Below, in pieces: positions 52,858-61,655 of a stretch of 64,000 nt of DNA. The DNA comes from an uncultured Aurantimonas sp. (lineage in GTDB: Bacteria > Pseudomonadota > Alphaproteobacteria > Rhizobiales > Rhizobiaceae). The stretch is taken from positions 62,001 to 126,000 of the forward strand of contig CANKZU010000006.1 in assembly GCA_947488615.1 (NCBI GenBank), read 5' to 3'. Numbering within the stretch: position 1 is the first letter of the stretch; every line of letters starts with the position of its first letter. The notes under the pieces are model-generated. The model worked only from the letters and a program-made list of their open reading frames with translations. It ran no database searches and had not been told where the DNA came from. The position numbers were made by a program, and so were the translations under genes.

Positions 52858-54465
52858 TCACATCCGGAACAGCCCGAACCGCGTGTCCGAGATCGGCGCA
52901 TTCAGCGCCGCGGAGAGCGACAGCGCCAGGATATCGCGGGTCTTGGCCGGGTTGACGATGCCGTCGTCCCATAGCCTCGCCGAGGCGTAGAGCGGGTGGC
53001 TCTGGCGCTCGAACATGTCGATGGTCGGGCGCTTGAACGCCGTCTCCTCCTCCGCCGACCACGTCCCACCCTTGCGCTCGATGCCGTCGCGCCTGACGGT
53101 CGCCAGGACGCCCGCCGCCTGTTCGCCGCCCATCACCGCGATCCGGCTGTTCGGCCAGGTCCAGAGAAACCGCGGCGAATAGGCCCGCCCGCACATGCCG
53201 TAATTGCCGGCACCGTAGGAGCCGCCGATCAGCATGGTGATCTTTGGCACGGCGGTCGTCGCGACGGCGGTGACCAGCTTCGCTCCGTGCTTGGCGATGC
53301 CGCCCGCCTCATATTGCCGGCCGACCATGAAGCCGGTGATGTTCTGCAGGAACACCAGCGGGATCTTGCGTTGCGAGCAGAGCTCGACGAAATGCGCGCC
53401 CTTCACAGCGCTTTCGGAAAATAAGACGCCATTGTTGGCGAGGATTCCGACCGGCATGCCGCGGATATGGGCGAAGCCGCAGACCAGCGTCGGGCCGTAG
53501 CGGGCCTTGAACTCGTGGAAGCGCGAGCCGTCGACGATGCGGGCGATCACCTCGCGCACGTCGTAGGGCGTCCTGGCGTCGGCCGGCACGATGCCGAGGA
53601 TCTCCTCCAGATCGTAGGCGGGCTCCTCCGGCGACTGAAACTCGACCGCCGGCCGCTTTGCGCTGTTGAGGTTGGCAACGGCGTGGCGGGCGAGCGCCAG
53701 CGCGTGCAGATCGTCCTTGGCCAGATGATCGGCGACGCCCGACAGCCGTGTATGGACGTCGCCGCCGCCCAGATCCTCCGCGCTCACCACCTCGCCGGTC
53801 GCGGCTTTGACCAAGGGCGGGCCGGCCAGGAAGATCGTGCCCTGTTCGCGCACGATGATGGTCTCGTCGCTCATCGCCGGAACATAGGCGCCGCCGGCGG
53901 TGCAGGAGCCCATGACGACGGCGATCTGGGCGATGCCCTTCGCCGACATCCGTGCCTGATTGTAGAAGATGCGGCCGAAATGGTCCCGGTCGGGAAACAC
54001 CTCGTCCTGGTTCGGCAGATTGGCGCCGCCGGAATCCACCAGATAAACGCAGGGCAGATGGTTTTCCTCGGCGATCTCCTGCGCGCGAAGGTGCTTCTTC
54101 ACGGTCAGCGGGAAATAGGTGCCGCCCTTCACCGTGGCGTCGTTGGCCAGCACCATCACCTCGCGGCCCGACACCCGGCCGACCCCGGCGATCATGCCCG
54201 CCGCCGGCACCGCGTCGTCATAAACGCCGTTTGCCGCGAACAGGCCGATTTCCAGGAACGGCGAACCGGGATCGAGAAGCCCCGCGACGCGATCGCGCGG
54301 CAACAGCTTGCCACGCGACAGGTGCCGTTCACTGGCCTTTTCGCCGCCGCCGGCCATCGCCGCTTCAGCGGCTCGCTCGGCGGTCTCCATCTGCCGGACC
54401 ATCGCCGCGCGGTTTTCCGCAAAGCTCTCGGAGCGCGGCGAGACGGCGGAGATCAGGACGGACAT
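52858..54465 (-). CDS. mccB: methylcrotonoyl-CoA carboxylase carboxyltransferase subunit
   Basis: A 535-residue crotonase-fold carboxyltransferase. Seen: [43 protein letters not shown] and [21 protein letters not shown], all characteristic of MccB. It carboxylates 3-methylcrotonyl-CoA with biotin on MccA in leucine catabolism. It is followed by the antitoxin-like gene after 63 bp instead of directly by mccA. Confidence 0.94.
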   Translation of the reverse strand: MSVLISAVSPRSESFAENRAAMVRQMETAERAAEAAMAGGGEKASERHLSRGKLLPRDRVAGLLDPGSPFLEIGLFAANGVYDDAVPAAGMIAGVGRVSGREVMVLANDATVKGGTYFPLTVKKHLRAQEIAEENHLPCVYLVDSGGANLPNQDEVFPDRDHFGRIFYNQARMSAKGIAQIAVVMGSCTAGGAYVPAMSDETIIVREQGTIFLAGPPLVKAATGEVVSAEDLGGGDVHTRLSGVADHLAKDDLHALALARHAVANLNSAKRPAVEFQSPEEPAYDLEEILGIVPADARTPYDVREVIARIVDGSRFHEFKARYGPTLVCGFAHIRGMPVGILANNGVLFSESAVKGAHFVELCSQRKIPLVFLQNITGFMVGRQYEAGGIAKHGAKLVTAVATTAVPKITMLIGGSYGAGNYGMCGRAYSPRFLWTWPNSRIAVMGGEQAAGVLATVRRDGIERKGGTWSAEEETAFKRPTIDMFERQSHPLYASARLWDDGIVNPAKTRDILALSLSAALNAPISDTRFGLFRM

Positions 54466-54530
54466 CTAAGACTCATTGGCTACGGGCGACGCGATAATCC
54501 CGGACCATAGCCATAGAAGCCCTCACATCG

Positions 54531-55286
54531 CTACCTGTAGTCAGGGTTGGGATGATCGAAGCGGCAGCCAGCTTCCCAGGCGTCGCGATCGTTGCCATGC
54601 CGTGGCAGGCCGCCGGCATCCTTCAGCATCCGCGCCAGATGCATGAGGTTCCAGGTCATGATCGTGGCGTTGCGCTGGGTGAAGTCATTGTCGTAGCCAA
54701 CCGGTTTTCCATCGACCTCGTCGCCGTAGCTCGGCCCCGGCCCGGCTTCGCCGATCCAGCCGCAATCGGCCTGCGGCGGAATGGTGTAGCCAAGGTGCTG
54801 GAGCGCATAGAGGCAGGTCATGGCGACATGCTTGATGCCGTCCTCGTTGCCGGTGACCACGCAGCCGGCGGTTCTGCCGTAGAAGAAGCTCTGGCCCTTG
54901 TCGTTCTTCAGCCCGCTCATGCCGTAAAGCCGCTCGATCACCAGCCGGCAGGCCGAGCTCTCCTCGCCGAGCCAGATGGGCGTGCCGAGAATGAGGATAT
55001 CGGCCTCTCTCACCGTCTCCCATAACGCGGGCCAGGCATCCGTCGCGGCGCCATGCTCGGTCATGTCGGGCATGACGCCGTAAGCGACGGGATGATCGAC
55101 CGGGCGGATCTGGGTGACCGCGATGCCGTTCCGCACCATGATCTCGCGCGGCACCGATAACAGATCATCCGTATGCGAACGTTCGGGGTTGGGCTTCAGC
55201 GTGCAATTGAAGATAACGGCCCGCAGATCGGTGAAATCGAAATCATGCCCCTTGCAGAGCGCTTCCTGACGGTCGTTGAGCGGCAT
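54531..55286 (-). CDS. flavodoxin-fold NAD(P)H-dependent oxidoreductase
   Basis: A 251-residue protein of the FMN-reductase/flavodoxin family. Seen: VIFNCTLKPNPERSHTDDL as the flavin phosphate loop, ILILGTPIWLGEESS and KGQSFFYGRTAGCVVTGNED. Such enzymes reduce FMN, quinones or nitro groups. It lies between mccB and the VapC gene. A role in leucine catabolism is not known; it may be an unrelated passenger. Confidence 0.82.
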   Translation of the reverse strand: MPLNDRQEALCKGHDFDFTDLRAVIFNCTLKPNPERSHTDDLLSVPREIMVRNGIAVTQIRPVDHPVAYGVMPDMTEHGAATDAWPALWETVREADILILGTPIWLGEESSACRLVIERLYGMSGLKNDKGQSFFYGRTAGCVVTGNEDGIKHVAMTCLYALQHLGYTIPPQADCGWIGEAGPGPSYGDEVDGKPVGYDNDFTQRNATIMTWNLMHLARMLKDAGGLPRHGNDRDAWEAGCRFDHPNPDYR

Positions 55287-55370
55287 GGGAGGTCCTTGGT
55301 TCGTGGATCCAGAAACGGCCGGCCCAGGATACCGAATATCGGCGCATGGAGTCGGTCGGCCACGCGATTG

Positions 55371-55751
55371 TCATCGTATGACCCTGACCTCTACGCCAAG
55401 GTCCACCTTTTGCCACGCCCGATCACCCGTCACCGCCGGCGCCCCATCCCGTTTGGCCAACGCCAGACAGGCGCGGTCGGCGAAGGAGAAATGCAAATCC
55501 CTGGTTGCAGGACGAAGGGCAGCCGCGGAAACCGCCAGATCGAGATCGAACGGTACGAGGATGATGGGAAGCTTTCCCAAAATGTAGCGCGCGTTTTCGA
55601 TGCTGAAGCCGCGATCGCACATCTTGGACATTGCCTCCGATGCGTTGACCGTCGCCATCGAGGCGCTGTCCAAGGTCGCCTCCACGATGTCCGCCCCAGG
55701 CTCTCCCAGGATGAGCGCAAGAACTGCGGACGTGTCGAGAACAAGCTTCAT
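55371..55751 (-). CDS. vapC: PIN-domain ribonuclease toxin (VapC family)
   Basis: A 126-residue PIN nuclease. The acidic catalytic set is visible: D in LVLDTSAVLALILGE, E in VNASEAMSKM, and D in FADRACLALAKRDG. VapC toxins cut tRNA or rRNA and are held in check by the upstream antitoxin. It overlaps vapB by 4 bp. The module lies between ivd and the flavodoxin-type gene inside the leucine cluster. Confidence 0.88.
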   Translation of the reverse strand: MKLVLDTSAVLALILGEPGADIVEATLDSASMATVNASEAMSKMCDRGFSIENARYILGKLPIILVPFDLDLAVSAAALRPATRDLHFSFADRACLALAKRDGAPAVTGDRAWQKVDLGVEVRVIR

Positions 55752-56251
55752 GTCCCGTCGCCGTTCTCCCGACGGGCTTCCTCACGACGATCGGCGATCA
55801 ATTCGTCGACGATGGATCCACGTCCCTTGTCGAGCTTCCGGGCCAAGGCCTGAACGTGGCGGACGGCGGCCTTGGCCGACAGCACGCGCAGTTCTCCGTC
55901 GACCACCTCCGCAGTGACAGCATCGTCGTCATCCAGCAGCATCGCTGTCCGCATGTCGGGGGGGATTGCCAAGCGACCGTCTCGCCCAACTGTTAGCCGC
56001 TTCGGCGAGACAGAGCGAAAGCGTTCCCGAGCCGGCGCTCGTCGCGCGTCAAATGCCTGTTTCCAGTAGAAATATTGCGTGGATGCGGTGTTCTGATTGC
56101 CGCCTTCGGCGACATAGGCATCGATAACCGCCTTCCGATCGACACGACGACCCAGCCTGGCGCTCAATTCGTCCGCGAGTTCCCAAACGCGTCCCGTTTT
56201 GGATTCACGGCTGGATGGCTCGGCAGGCCATACGCGTGCATGCGACCCCAT
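55748..56251 (-). CDS. vapB: AbrB/SpoVT-fold antitoxin with N-terminal extension
   Basis: A 167-residue protein. Residues about 82-128 form the swapped-hairpin AbrB domain (KRLTVGRDGRLAIPPDMRTAML), and the following about 40 residues (VRHVQALARKLDKG) would wrap the toxin. The N-terminal about 75 residues (VWELADELSARLGRRVDRKAVI) are an extra helical part that usual 75-90-residue VapB antitoxins lack. A GGAG site precedes the ATG. It is upstream of and coupled to vapC. An A+T-rich inverted repeat lies in front of it. Confidence 0.82.
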   Translation of the reverse strand: MGSHARVWPAEPSSRESKTGRVWELADELSARLGRRVDRKAVIDAYVAEGGNQNTASTQYFYWKQAFDARRAPARERFRSVSPKRLTVGRDGRLAIPPDMRTAMLLDDDDAVTAEVVDGELRVLSAKAAVRHVQALARKLDKGRGSIVDELIADRREEARRENGDGT

Positions 56252-56282
56252 ATTCCACTCCGAGAATGCTTGGATAGCTATC

Positions 56283-56299
56283 TATACTTTTCTAGTATA
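56283..56299 (-). promoter_or_regulatory. inverted repeat upstream of vapBC, probable autoregulatory operator
   Basis: TATACT and AGTATA arms separated by 5 bp lie in the 53-bp gap between ivd and vapB, which is A+T-rich. Such repeats are typical binding sites for AbrB-type antitoxins on their own promoters. Confidence 0.55.
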
Positions 56300-56304
56300 T
56301 ACAA

Positions 56305-57468
56305 TCAATCCGTCTCCCGGAACAGCTCGCGACCGATCAGCATGCGCCGGATTTCGCTGGTGCCGGCGCCGATCTCGTAGAGCTTGGCGTCGCGCAACAG
56401 CCGGCCGGTCGGATAGTCGTTGATATAGCCGTTGCCGCCGAGCGCCTGGATCGCCTCCAGCGCCATTTGCGTCGCCTTCTCGGCGGCGTAGAGGATGCAG
56501 CCGGCGGCATCCTTGCGGCTGGTCTCGCTGCGGTCGCAGGCCGCCGCCACCGCGTAGACATAGGCCCGGCAGGCGTTCATCGTCACATACATGTCGGCGA
56601 GCTTGCCCTGCATCAGCTGGAACTCGCCGATCGGCTGGCCGAACTGCTTGCGCTCGTGGACGTAAGGGACGACCACATCCATGCAGGCGGCCATGATGCC
56701 GAGCGGGCCGGCCGACAGCACCACCCGCTCGTAATCGAGGCCGCTCATCAGCACATTGGCGCCGCCGCCCTCTTCGCCGAGGATGTTCTCGTAGGGCACC
56801 TCGCAATCCTCAAAGACGAGCTCGCAGGTGTTGGAGCCGCGCATGCCGAGCTTGTCGAGCTTCTGCGCGGTGGAAAACCCCGCCATCTCCTTCTCGATCA
56901 GGAAGGCGGTGATGCCGCGCGGACCGGCATCCGGATCGGTCTTGGCATAAACGATCAGCGTCGAGGCGTCCGGCCCGTTGGTGATCCACATCTTGGTGCC
57001 GTTGAGAACGAAGCGGTCGTTGCGCTTGTCGGCCCTGAGCCGCATGCCGACGACGTCCGACCCCGCGCCGCTTTCCGACATCGCCAATGAGCCGACATGC
57101 TCGCCGGAGACGAGTTTCGGCAGGTATTTTTGCTTCTGCTCCTCGGTGCCGTTGCGGCGGATCTGGTTGACGCAGAGATTGGAATGAGCGCCGTAAGACA
57201 GACCAACCGAGGCCGAGGCGCGGGAAATCTCTTCGATCGCGACGCAATGCGCCAGATAGCCGAGCCCCGAACCGCCGTAGTCTTCCTCGACGGTGATGCC
57301 GAGCAGCCCAAGCGCGCCCAGCTCCTTCCAGAGCTCGTTGGGAAATTCGTTGGTGCGGTCGATCTCTGCGGCGCGCGGGGCGATCGTCTCCTGGGCGAAA
57401 CGGTGCACCATATCGCGCAGCGCGTCGATGTCCTCGCCAAGCGCGAAATTCATTGCCTTGTCGAACAT
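56305..57468 (-). CDS. ivd: isovaleryl-CoA dehydrogenase
   Basis: A 387-residue acyl-CoA dehydrogenase that oxidises isovaleryl-CoA to 3-methylcrotonyl-CoA with FAD and ETF. The catalytic Glu is in the [15 protein letters not shown] helix, the position characteristic of isovaleryl-CoA dehydrogenases rather than the C-terminal Glu of other members. Also seen: [14 protein letters not shown] and [33 protein letters not shown] site precedes the ATG at 57468. It heads the leucine cluster. Confidence 0.93.
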   Translation of the reverse strand: MFDKAMNFALGEDIDALRDMVHRFAQETIAPRAAEIDRTNEFPNELWKELGALGLLGITVEEDYGGSGLGYLAHCVAIEEISRASASVGLSYGAHSNLCVNQIRRNGTEEQKQKYLPKLVSGEHVGSLAMSESGAGSDVVGMRLRADKRNDRFVLNGTKMWITNGPDASTLIVYAKTDPDAGPRGITAFLIEKEMAGFSTAQKLDKLGMRGSNTCELVFEDCEVPYENILGEEGGGANVLMSGLDYERVVLSAGPLGIMAACMDVVVPYVHERKQFGQPIGEFQLMQGKLADMYVTMNACRAYVYAVAAACDRSETSRKDAAGCILYAAEKATQMALEAIQALGGNGYINDYPTGRLLRDAKLYEIGAGTSEIRRMLIGRELFRETD

Positions 57469-57627
57469 GTCCGCTCCTCCCAAGCCATGGTTCCACCAAC
57501 GCCAACCTGGAAGCATCCGTGGCTCTCGGCAACATTATTTCCGGCCAAGGCTCCGCGAAGCGTCGCCGACGAACCGCGAAAGGGCTAATCTGACCATCGA
57601 GGAACGTTGAAGGACCGGAGGATCGCA

Positions 57628-58710
57628 ATGAGCCAGGCAGCGGTGAGACCCCAGGACGCCGACGCAGTGGAGCGCCGGGCCTTGGTATTGGAGAGGAAAG
57701 GCGAATTGGCGCTGCGTGAGTTGCCGATCGAAGAGCCGCTCGGGCCCCGCGACGTCCGGGTCGCGATCCACACGGTCGGCATCTGCGGATCGGACGTCCA
57801 CTACTACACCCACGGCGCCATCGGCCCGTTCGTCGTCAACGCCCCGATGATCCTCGGTCATGAAGCTTCCGGCATCGTCACGGAAATCGGCGGCGCGGTG
57901 ACAACCCTTGCGGTAGGCGACCGCGTCTGCATGGAACCCGGCATCCCGGACCCGGACAGCCGCGCGACGCGCCTCGGGCTCTACAATCTCGATCCGGCCG
58001 TGCGCTTCTGGGCGACGCCACCGGTGCATGGCGTTCTGAGATCCAGCGTCGTTCATCCGGAGGCGTTCACCTTCAAGCTACCGGACGCCGTCTCCTTCGC
58101 CGCAGGCGCCATGGTCGAACCGCTGGCCGTCGGTGTCCACGCGGTGACCAAGGCGCGCGCGGCGCCCGGCAATGTGGCGATCGTCATTGGCGCCGGTCCG
58201 ATCGGCCTGGTCACCGTGCTCGCGGCGCTCGCCGCCGGCTGCGCCCATGTGATCGTCAGCGATGTCGACGACACCAAGCTCGACCTCGCCCGCGCGCTCG
58301 GCCCGGTCTCCACCGTCAATGTGGGGCGGGACAACCTCGTCGAGGCGGTGATGGCCCGGACCGGCGGCTGGGGCGCCGACGTCATCTACGAGTGCTCCGG
58401 CGCGGAGCGGGCGATCGCCGGCATCTTCGAGCCGCTCTGTCCGGGCGGCACGGTGGTCTTCGTCGGCATTCCGTTGAAACCCGCCGCCTACGATGTCGCG
58501 GCGGCGATGCTGCGCGAGGCCCGGGTCGAGCATGTGTTCCGCTATGCCCATGTCTTTGATCGCTGCGTCGCGATGCTCGCTTCGGGAACGATTGACGTTG
58601 CGCCCTTGATCACTCGGACCTTTGTCTTCGCGCAAAGCGTCGAGGCCTTCGAACTGGCCGCGAGTGCACCGAAGGGGCAAGTGAAGATGCAGATCGAAAT
58701 GGGACTTTGA
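57628..58710 (+). CDS. zinc-dependent polyol dehydrogenase (xylitol/sorbitol dehydrogenase-like)
   Basis: A 360-residue medium-chain dehydrogenase. Seen: [39 protein letters not shown] and the cofactor motif [14 protein letters not shown]. The four-cysteine structural zinc lobe is absent, as in sorbitol dehydrogenases. It oxidises a polyol with NAD+. GGAGG lies before the ATG at 57628. It diverges from ivd and is convergent with the stressosome operon. No transporter or kinase for a polyol is adjacent. Confidence 0.87.
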   Translation: MSQAAVRPQDADAVERRALVLERKGELALRELPIEEPLGPRDVRVAIHTVGICGSDVHYYTHGAIGPFVVNAPMILGHEASGIVTEIGGAVTTLAVGDRVCMEPGIPDPDSRATRLGLYNLDPAVRFWATPPVHGVLRSSVVHPEAFTFKLPDAVSFAAGAMVEPLAVGVHAVTKARAAPGNVAIVIGAGPIGLVTVLAALAAGCAHVIVSDVDDTKLDLARALGPVSTVNVGRDNLVEAVMARTGGWGADVIYECSGAERAIAGIFEPLCPGGTVVFVGIPLKPAAYDVAAAMLREARVEHVFRYAHVFDRCVAMLASGTIDVAPLITRTFVFAQSVEAFELAASAPKGQVKMQIEMGL

Positions 58711-58762
58711 CGCCAGCGAGAAGCGCGTCTGGCGGAAAAGCGGCGGTAGCCGAGCCTGTTCT

Positions 58763-59875
58763 TTACCGGTCGTTGGGAATGGTCAGCAGGACCGACAACC
58801 CCTTCGTCCCCTCGACCTCAATGCTGCCGTTCAGTTTGCGGGCGCAGCCTTCCACGATCCGCCAGCCAAGCGACTTGGAATTTCGAAGAACCGTCTCCGG
58901 ATTATTTAGCCCCGGTCCATCGTCGCAGACGCGAAGACAGAAATTGGACCCCTGCTGATACGCCGCGATGTCCACATGGCCATTCTCGCTGCCGTATTTC
59001 GCGGCATTGGTCACCAGTTCGTTGACCACTAGCGCGATCTCTGTCGCCGCCTCGAACCCGATTGAAATCGCTTCGGCATGGCAGACAATCGTCAAGCCGC
59101 CAGAGCCGAAGGCCGAGGCGAGCCTGTCGGTGAGGCTCTCCAAATGCTGCCGCAGATCGACCTGGGCCACGTCTTCAGCCTGATGCAGAAAATTATGGGC
59201 GTTGGCGAAGGCCTGGATGCGGTTCGTCAAAATTCCGAGCGCTTCCTGGGTCTCCTCCGATTTGGCCTGCCGCGCCTGCATCAGCGCCAGCGACTGGATG
59301 ATCGCCAAATTGTTCTTGGTCCTGTGGTGGATTTCGCGCAGCAGGAATTGCTGTTCCGCCAGGGAATCGCGCAAAGCGCGATTCTGCTCGGCGAGCTCCT
59401 CGATCGGAGAGCCTTGCGCGGCGTTGATGAGGGCGCCGGCGGCCGCCTTAGCGAGTTCGTCGGCGCCGCGGGTGCCATTCAGGTGAAGGCCAAGCGTCAC
59501 CAGCGTGCCGCCCGAGCCGGTCTTCAGATCGAAGTGATCGACCAACTTTTGCGATCCGCTCAGCCCGAGCCCCAAGCCCGTATGTGCCTGGTGCCGACCG
59601 CGAAGCATCGTCTCGACAGCAGCGATCCCGGCCCCCATGTCCTGCACCCGAGCCATCAAGCGGGTACGCTTTTCCAAGCGGTCGAAGGAGAACTCGGCAA
59701 CCCCGCCGCCCGCGTATTGCAGGGCGTTTCGGGCAATTTCGGACACTGCCGTCGCAAACCGAATCTGATCACGTGTGGCGGCGCCCGCGACCTGGGCGGA
59801 CAGGCGCGCGGTGCGACGCGTGTGGGTGACGTCCGCGTCCCGCTCGACACGTATCGACGTTACGACCGCCTTCAC
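58763..59875 (-). CDS. histidine kinase with N-terminal RsbT-like ATPase and C-terminal HisKA_2/HWE kinase
   Basis: A protein of about 370 residues. Residues about 10-125 are an RsbW/RsbT-type ATPase (TAVSEIARNALQYAGGGVAEF; TGLGLGLSGSQKLVD). After a coil, residues about 160-370 are a HisKA_2 kinase (REIHHRTKNNLAIIQSLALM; NELVTNAAKYG; CDDGPGLNN). The N-terminal domain is plainly related to RsbT encoded two genes upstream. A GTG at 59875 overlaps the previous stop (GTGA). It lacks a sensor or receiver domain. It probably relays stressosome output to a response regulator elsewhere. Confidence 0.82.
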   Translation of the reverse strand: MKAVVTSIRVERDADVTHTRRTARLSAQVAGAATRDQIRFATAVSEIARNALQYAGGGVAEFSFDRLEKRTRLMARVQDMGAGIAAVETMLRGRHQAHTGLGLGLSGSQKLVDHFDLKTGSGGTLVTLGLHLNGTRGADELAKAAAGALINAAQGSPIEELAEQNRALRDSLAEQQFLLREIHHRTKNNLAIIQSLALMQARQAKSEETQEALGILTNRIQAFANAHNFLHQAEDVAQVDLRQHLESLTDRLASAFGSGGLTIVCHAEAISIGFEAATEIALVVNELVTNAAKYGSENGHVDIAAYQQGSNFCLRVCDDGPGLNNPETVLRNSKSLGWRIVEGCARKLNGSIEVEGTKGLSVLLTIPNDR

Positions 59876-60873
59876 GGCCTTGCTCGCGCGACGACGACGC
59901 CGCAATCGTCGGTTCCCCGCCGCCTGCGCTTGTAGAGCGTCGCGGCGATGGTCACCGTCTCGCGAAAGAACAGCGACGACGGTTCCGGCACACGCTCGCT
60001 GCCCCGCAGACCATCGGTCGAAAGCACCAGCATCCCTTTCGCCGGCCAGTCGTGCTCCGTCACCCGAGGCTGTTTGGCGCTCGCGCCCACGATGCCAGGC
60101 GTCGACGGAATCCCGTGCCGGGCTCCGTCGGGGGACAATATCTCCCCCCGGACATTTCCGAGCGACATCGCCCGTAATCTGCCGGCGGTATGCGACAATT
60201 CGACGAGCAAAGCGGCGGCGCCGCGACCACCGCTCAAGGCCGCCGAGATTTCTGCCGCCGTCTCTTCCAGCGAGGCCCCCGTCGACCGCGCGAAGGCCCC
60301 GACACCTTTTTCGGCCTCGACTGCCGCTGCGGGCCCGTGACCCAGAACATCCATCAGCATGATCATCGTATGCGGCGCCTCCGGACGTAAACCGAAGGCG
60401 TCCCCGCCCTCAGAGAAATCCGGCTTCGGGACGATCAGGCCGGCGGCGTCCACGGCTCCTTCCAGTTCCTTGTTGAGTTTGCCGATGGTGATTGCGAGCG
60501 TCGTGCCCTTCGTATCGCTGTAAATGTCAAAGGCGTCCGCCATCCGCGCGATCGCGCCTAGGCCGCCCCCCAATCCACGTTCGCCCTCCTGAGCGGTCGT
60601 ATAACCGTCGGTCATCGCGGTCTCGACATCCGAAAGGCCCGGTCCGTCGTCGAGAGCGATGACGTCGAATCGCGCCGCCTCGCCCTGCGCACGCGGGATC
60701 AGAATGATCTCGCCCCCCCGGGCGTGCCGAACTAAATTCGTGGCTGCTTCGGTAACGACCAATGCCAGCCGGTCGCGGTCATAGGCGGACAAACCGATCC
60801 TCTCGGATTCGTGGAGAGCTTTTCTGCGCGCCGCACCGACTTGACTGCTTTCCACAACTGGCAACGAGATCAT
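59872..60873 (-). CDS. RsbT-like ATPase fused to an RsbX/SpoIIE-type phosphatase
   Basis: A 333-residue protein. Residues about 10-130 form an anti-sigma-type ATPase (LALVVTEAATNLVRHARGG; DDGPGLSDVE; RGLGGGLGAI). Residues about 145-333 are a PPM-type phosphatase (MIMLMDVLGHGPAAAVEAEKG; VLSTDGLRGS; GTDDCGVVVAR). RsbX resets the stressosome by dephosphorylating RsbS and RsbR. The ATG at 60873 overlaps the rsbT stop (ATGA); the longer upstream frame is a shadow of rsbT. Confidence 0.84.
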   Translation of the reverse strand: MISLPVVESSQVGAARRKALHESERIGLSAYDRDRLALVVTEAATNLVRHARGGEIILIPRAQGEAARFDVIALDDGPGLSDVETAMTDGYTTAQEGERGLGGGLGAIARMADAFDIYSDTKGTTLAITIGKLNKELEGAVDAAGLIVPKPDFSEGGDAFGLRPEAPHTMIMLMDVLGHGPAAAVEAEKGVGAFARSTGASLEETAAEISAALSGGRGAAALLVELSHTAGRLRAMSLGNVRGEILSPDGARHGIPSTPGIVGASAKQPRVTEHDWPAKGMLVLSTDGLRGSERVPEPSSLFFRETVTIAATLYKRRRRGTDDCGVVVARARP

Positions 60874-61274
60874 CGGCAACTGCACTCCAATACGACAACG
60901 GTCCCGCCTTCGTGGGACGATTCGACCTCGAACCGATCGACAAGACGGCGCGCGCCGCTCAAACCGAGACCCAACCCGCTTCCGGTCGTAAAACCGTCCG
61001 TGAGAGCCTGCGCAATGTTGTCGATGCCGGGGCCTCGGTCCGAGCATGTAGCAACGACCGTGCTGAACGAGCCGTTCCCGATAGTCGCAAATGAAATCAC
61101 GCCGCCGCCGCCGTAGACGATCGCGTTGCGGGCGATCTCCGAGACGGCGGTGACGAATTTGGTCCGTTTGATCGCGCTGGCACCGAGAGACGTCATGGCC
61201 TTCATCGCGGCCTGGCGCGCGAAAGCCACATCGGTGGCTCGGGCGAGCCTGACGGTCACAACTTCCTCGCTCAC
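60870..61274 (-). CDS. rsbT: stressosome switch kinase RsbT
   Basis: A 134-residue GHKL-type serine/threonine kinase. Seen: KFVTAVSEIARNAIVYGGGG (N box), CSDRGPGIDNIAQAL (G1) and TGSGLGLGLSGARRLVD (G2). It is held by RsbR-RsbS complexes until stress, phosphorylates their STAS domains and is released. It is third in the operon, 15 bp after rsbS. Confidence 0.92.
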   Translation of the reverse strand: MSEEVVTVRLARATDVAFARQAAMKAMTSLGASAIKRTKFVTAVSEIARNAIVYGGGGVISFATIGNGSFSTVVATCSDRGPGIDNIAQALTDGFTTGSGLGLGLSGARRLVDRFEVESSHEGGTVVVLECSCR

Positions 61275-61289
61275 GGGTCGCTCAATGCT

Positions 61290-61652
61290 CTATTGGCGGA
61301 GGATCAGATTGATCGCCCTGTCCGCGTTCAGTGCCGTCTCGACGCCGTCCAGCGTCATGCCGAGTTCGACGAGAGTCATCGCCACGGCCGGGCGCATGCC
61401 GACGACGATCGTGCGCGCATTCATCATGCGGGCCATCTGGGCCATCGCCCCCAGCATCCGGCCGGCGAAGGTATCGACGATCTCAAGACTGGAGATGTCG
61501 ATGACGACACCGCGGGCCTTGTGACGCGCCACTTCCTCGACGAGTTGGTCCTGGAGAGTCACGACCCCTTGGTCATCGAGATCGTCTCGGATCGCGACAA
61601 CCACGCATCCGGTGATCGTGACGATGGGGGTGGTGCCAAACGAAGATTCCAC
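61290..61652 (-). CDS. rsbS: stressosome scaffold STAS protein RsbS
   Basis: A 120-residue single STAS domain. Seen: GVVIDISSLEIVDTFAGRMLG and IVVGMRPAVAMTLVELGM, clear RsbS features. The residue matching the phosphorylated Ser of Bacillus RsbS reads Thr (T61, in VDTF), still phosphorylatable. A GTG start has GGAGAGTTAAGGG upstream. It lies between rsbR and rsbT. Confidence 0.92.
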   Translation of the reverse strand: MESSFGTTPIVTITGCVVVAIRDDLDDQGVVTLQDQLVEEVARHKARGVVIDISSLEIVDTFAGRMLGAMAQMARMMNARTIVVGMRPAVAMTLVELGMTLDGVETALNADRAINLILRQ

Positions 61653-61655
61653 CCC

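Noticed and set aside
58711..58734. CGCCAG/CTGGCG inverted repeat after the polyol dehydrogenase gene
   Set aside because: Only 6-bp arms with a 12-bp loop and no U-run; too weak to call a terminator.
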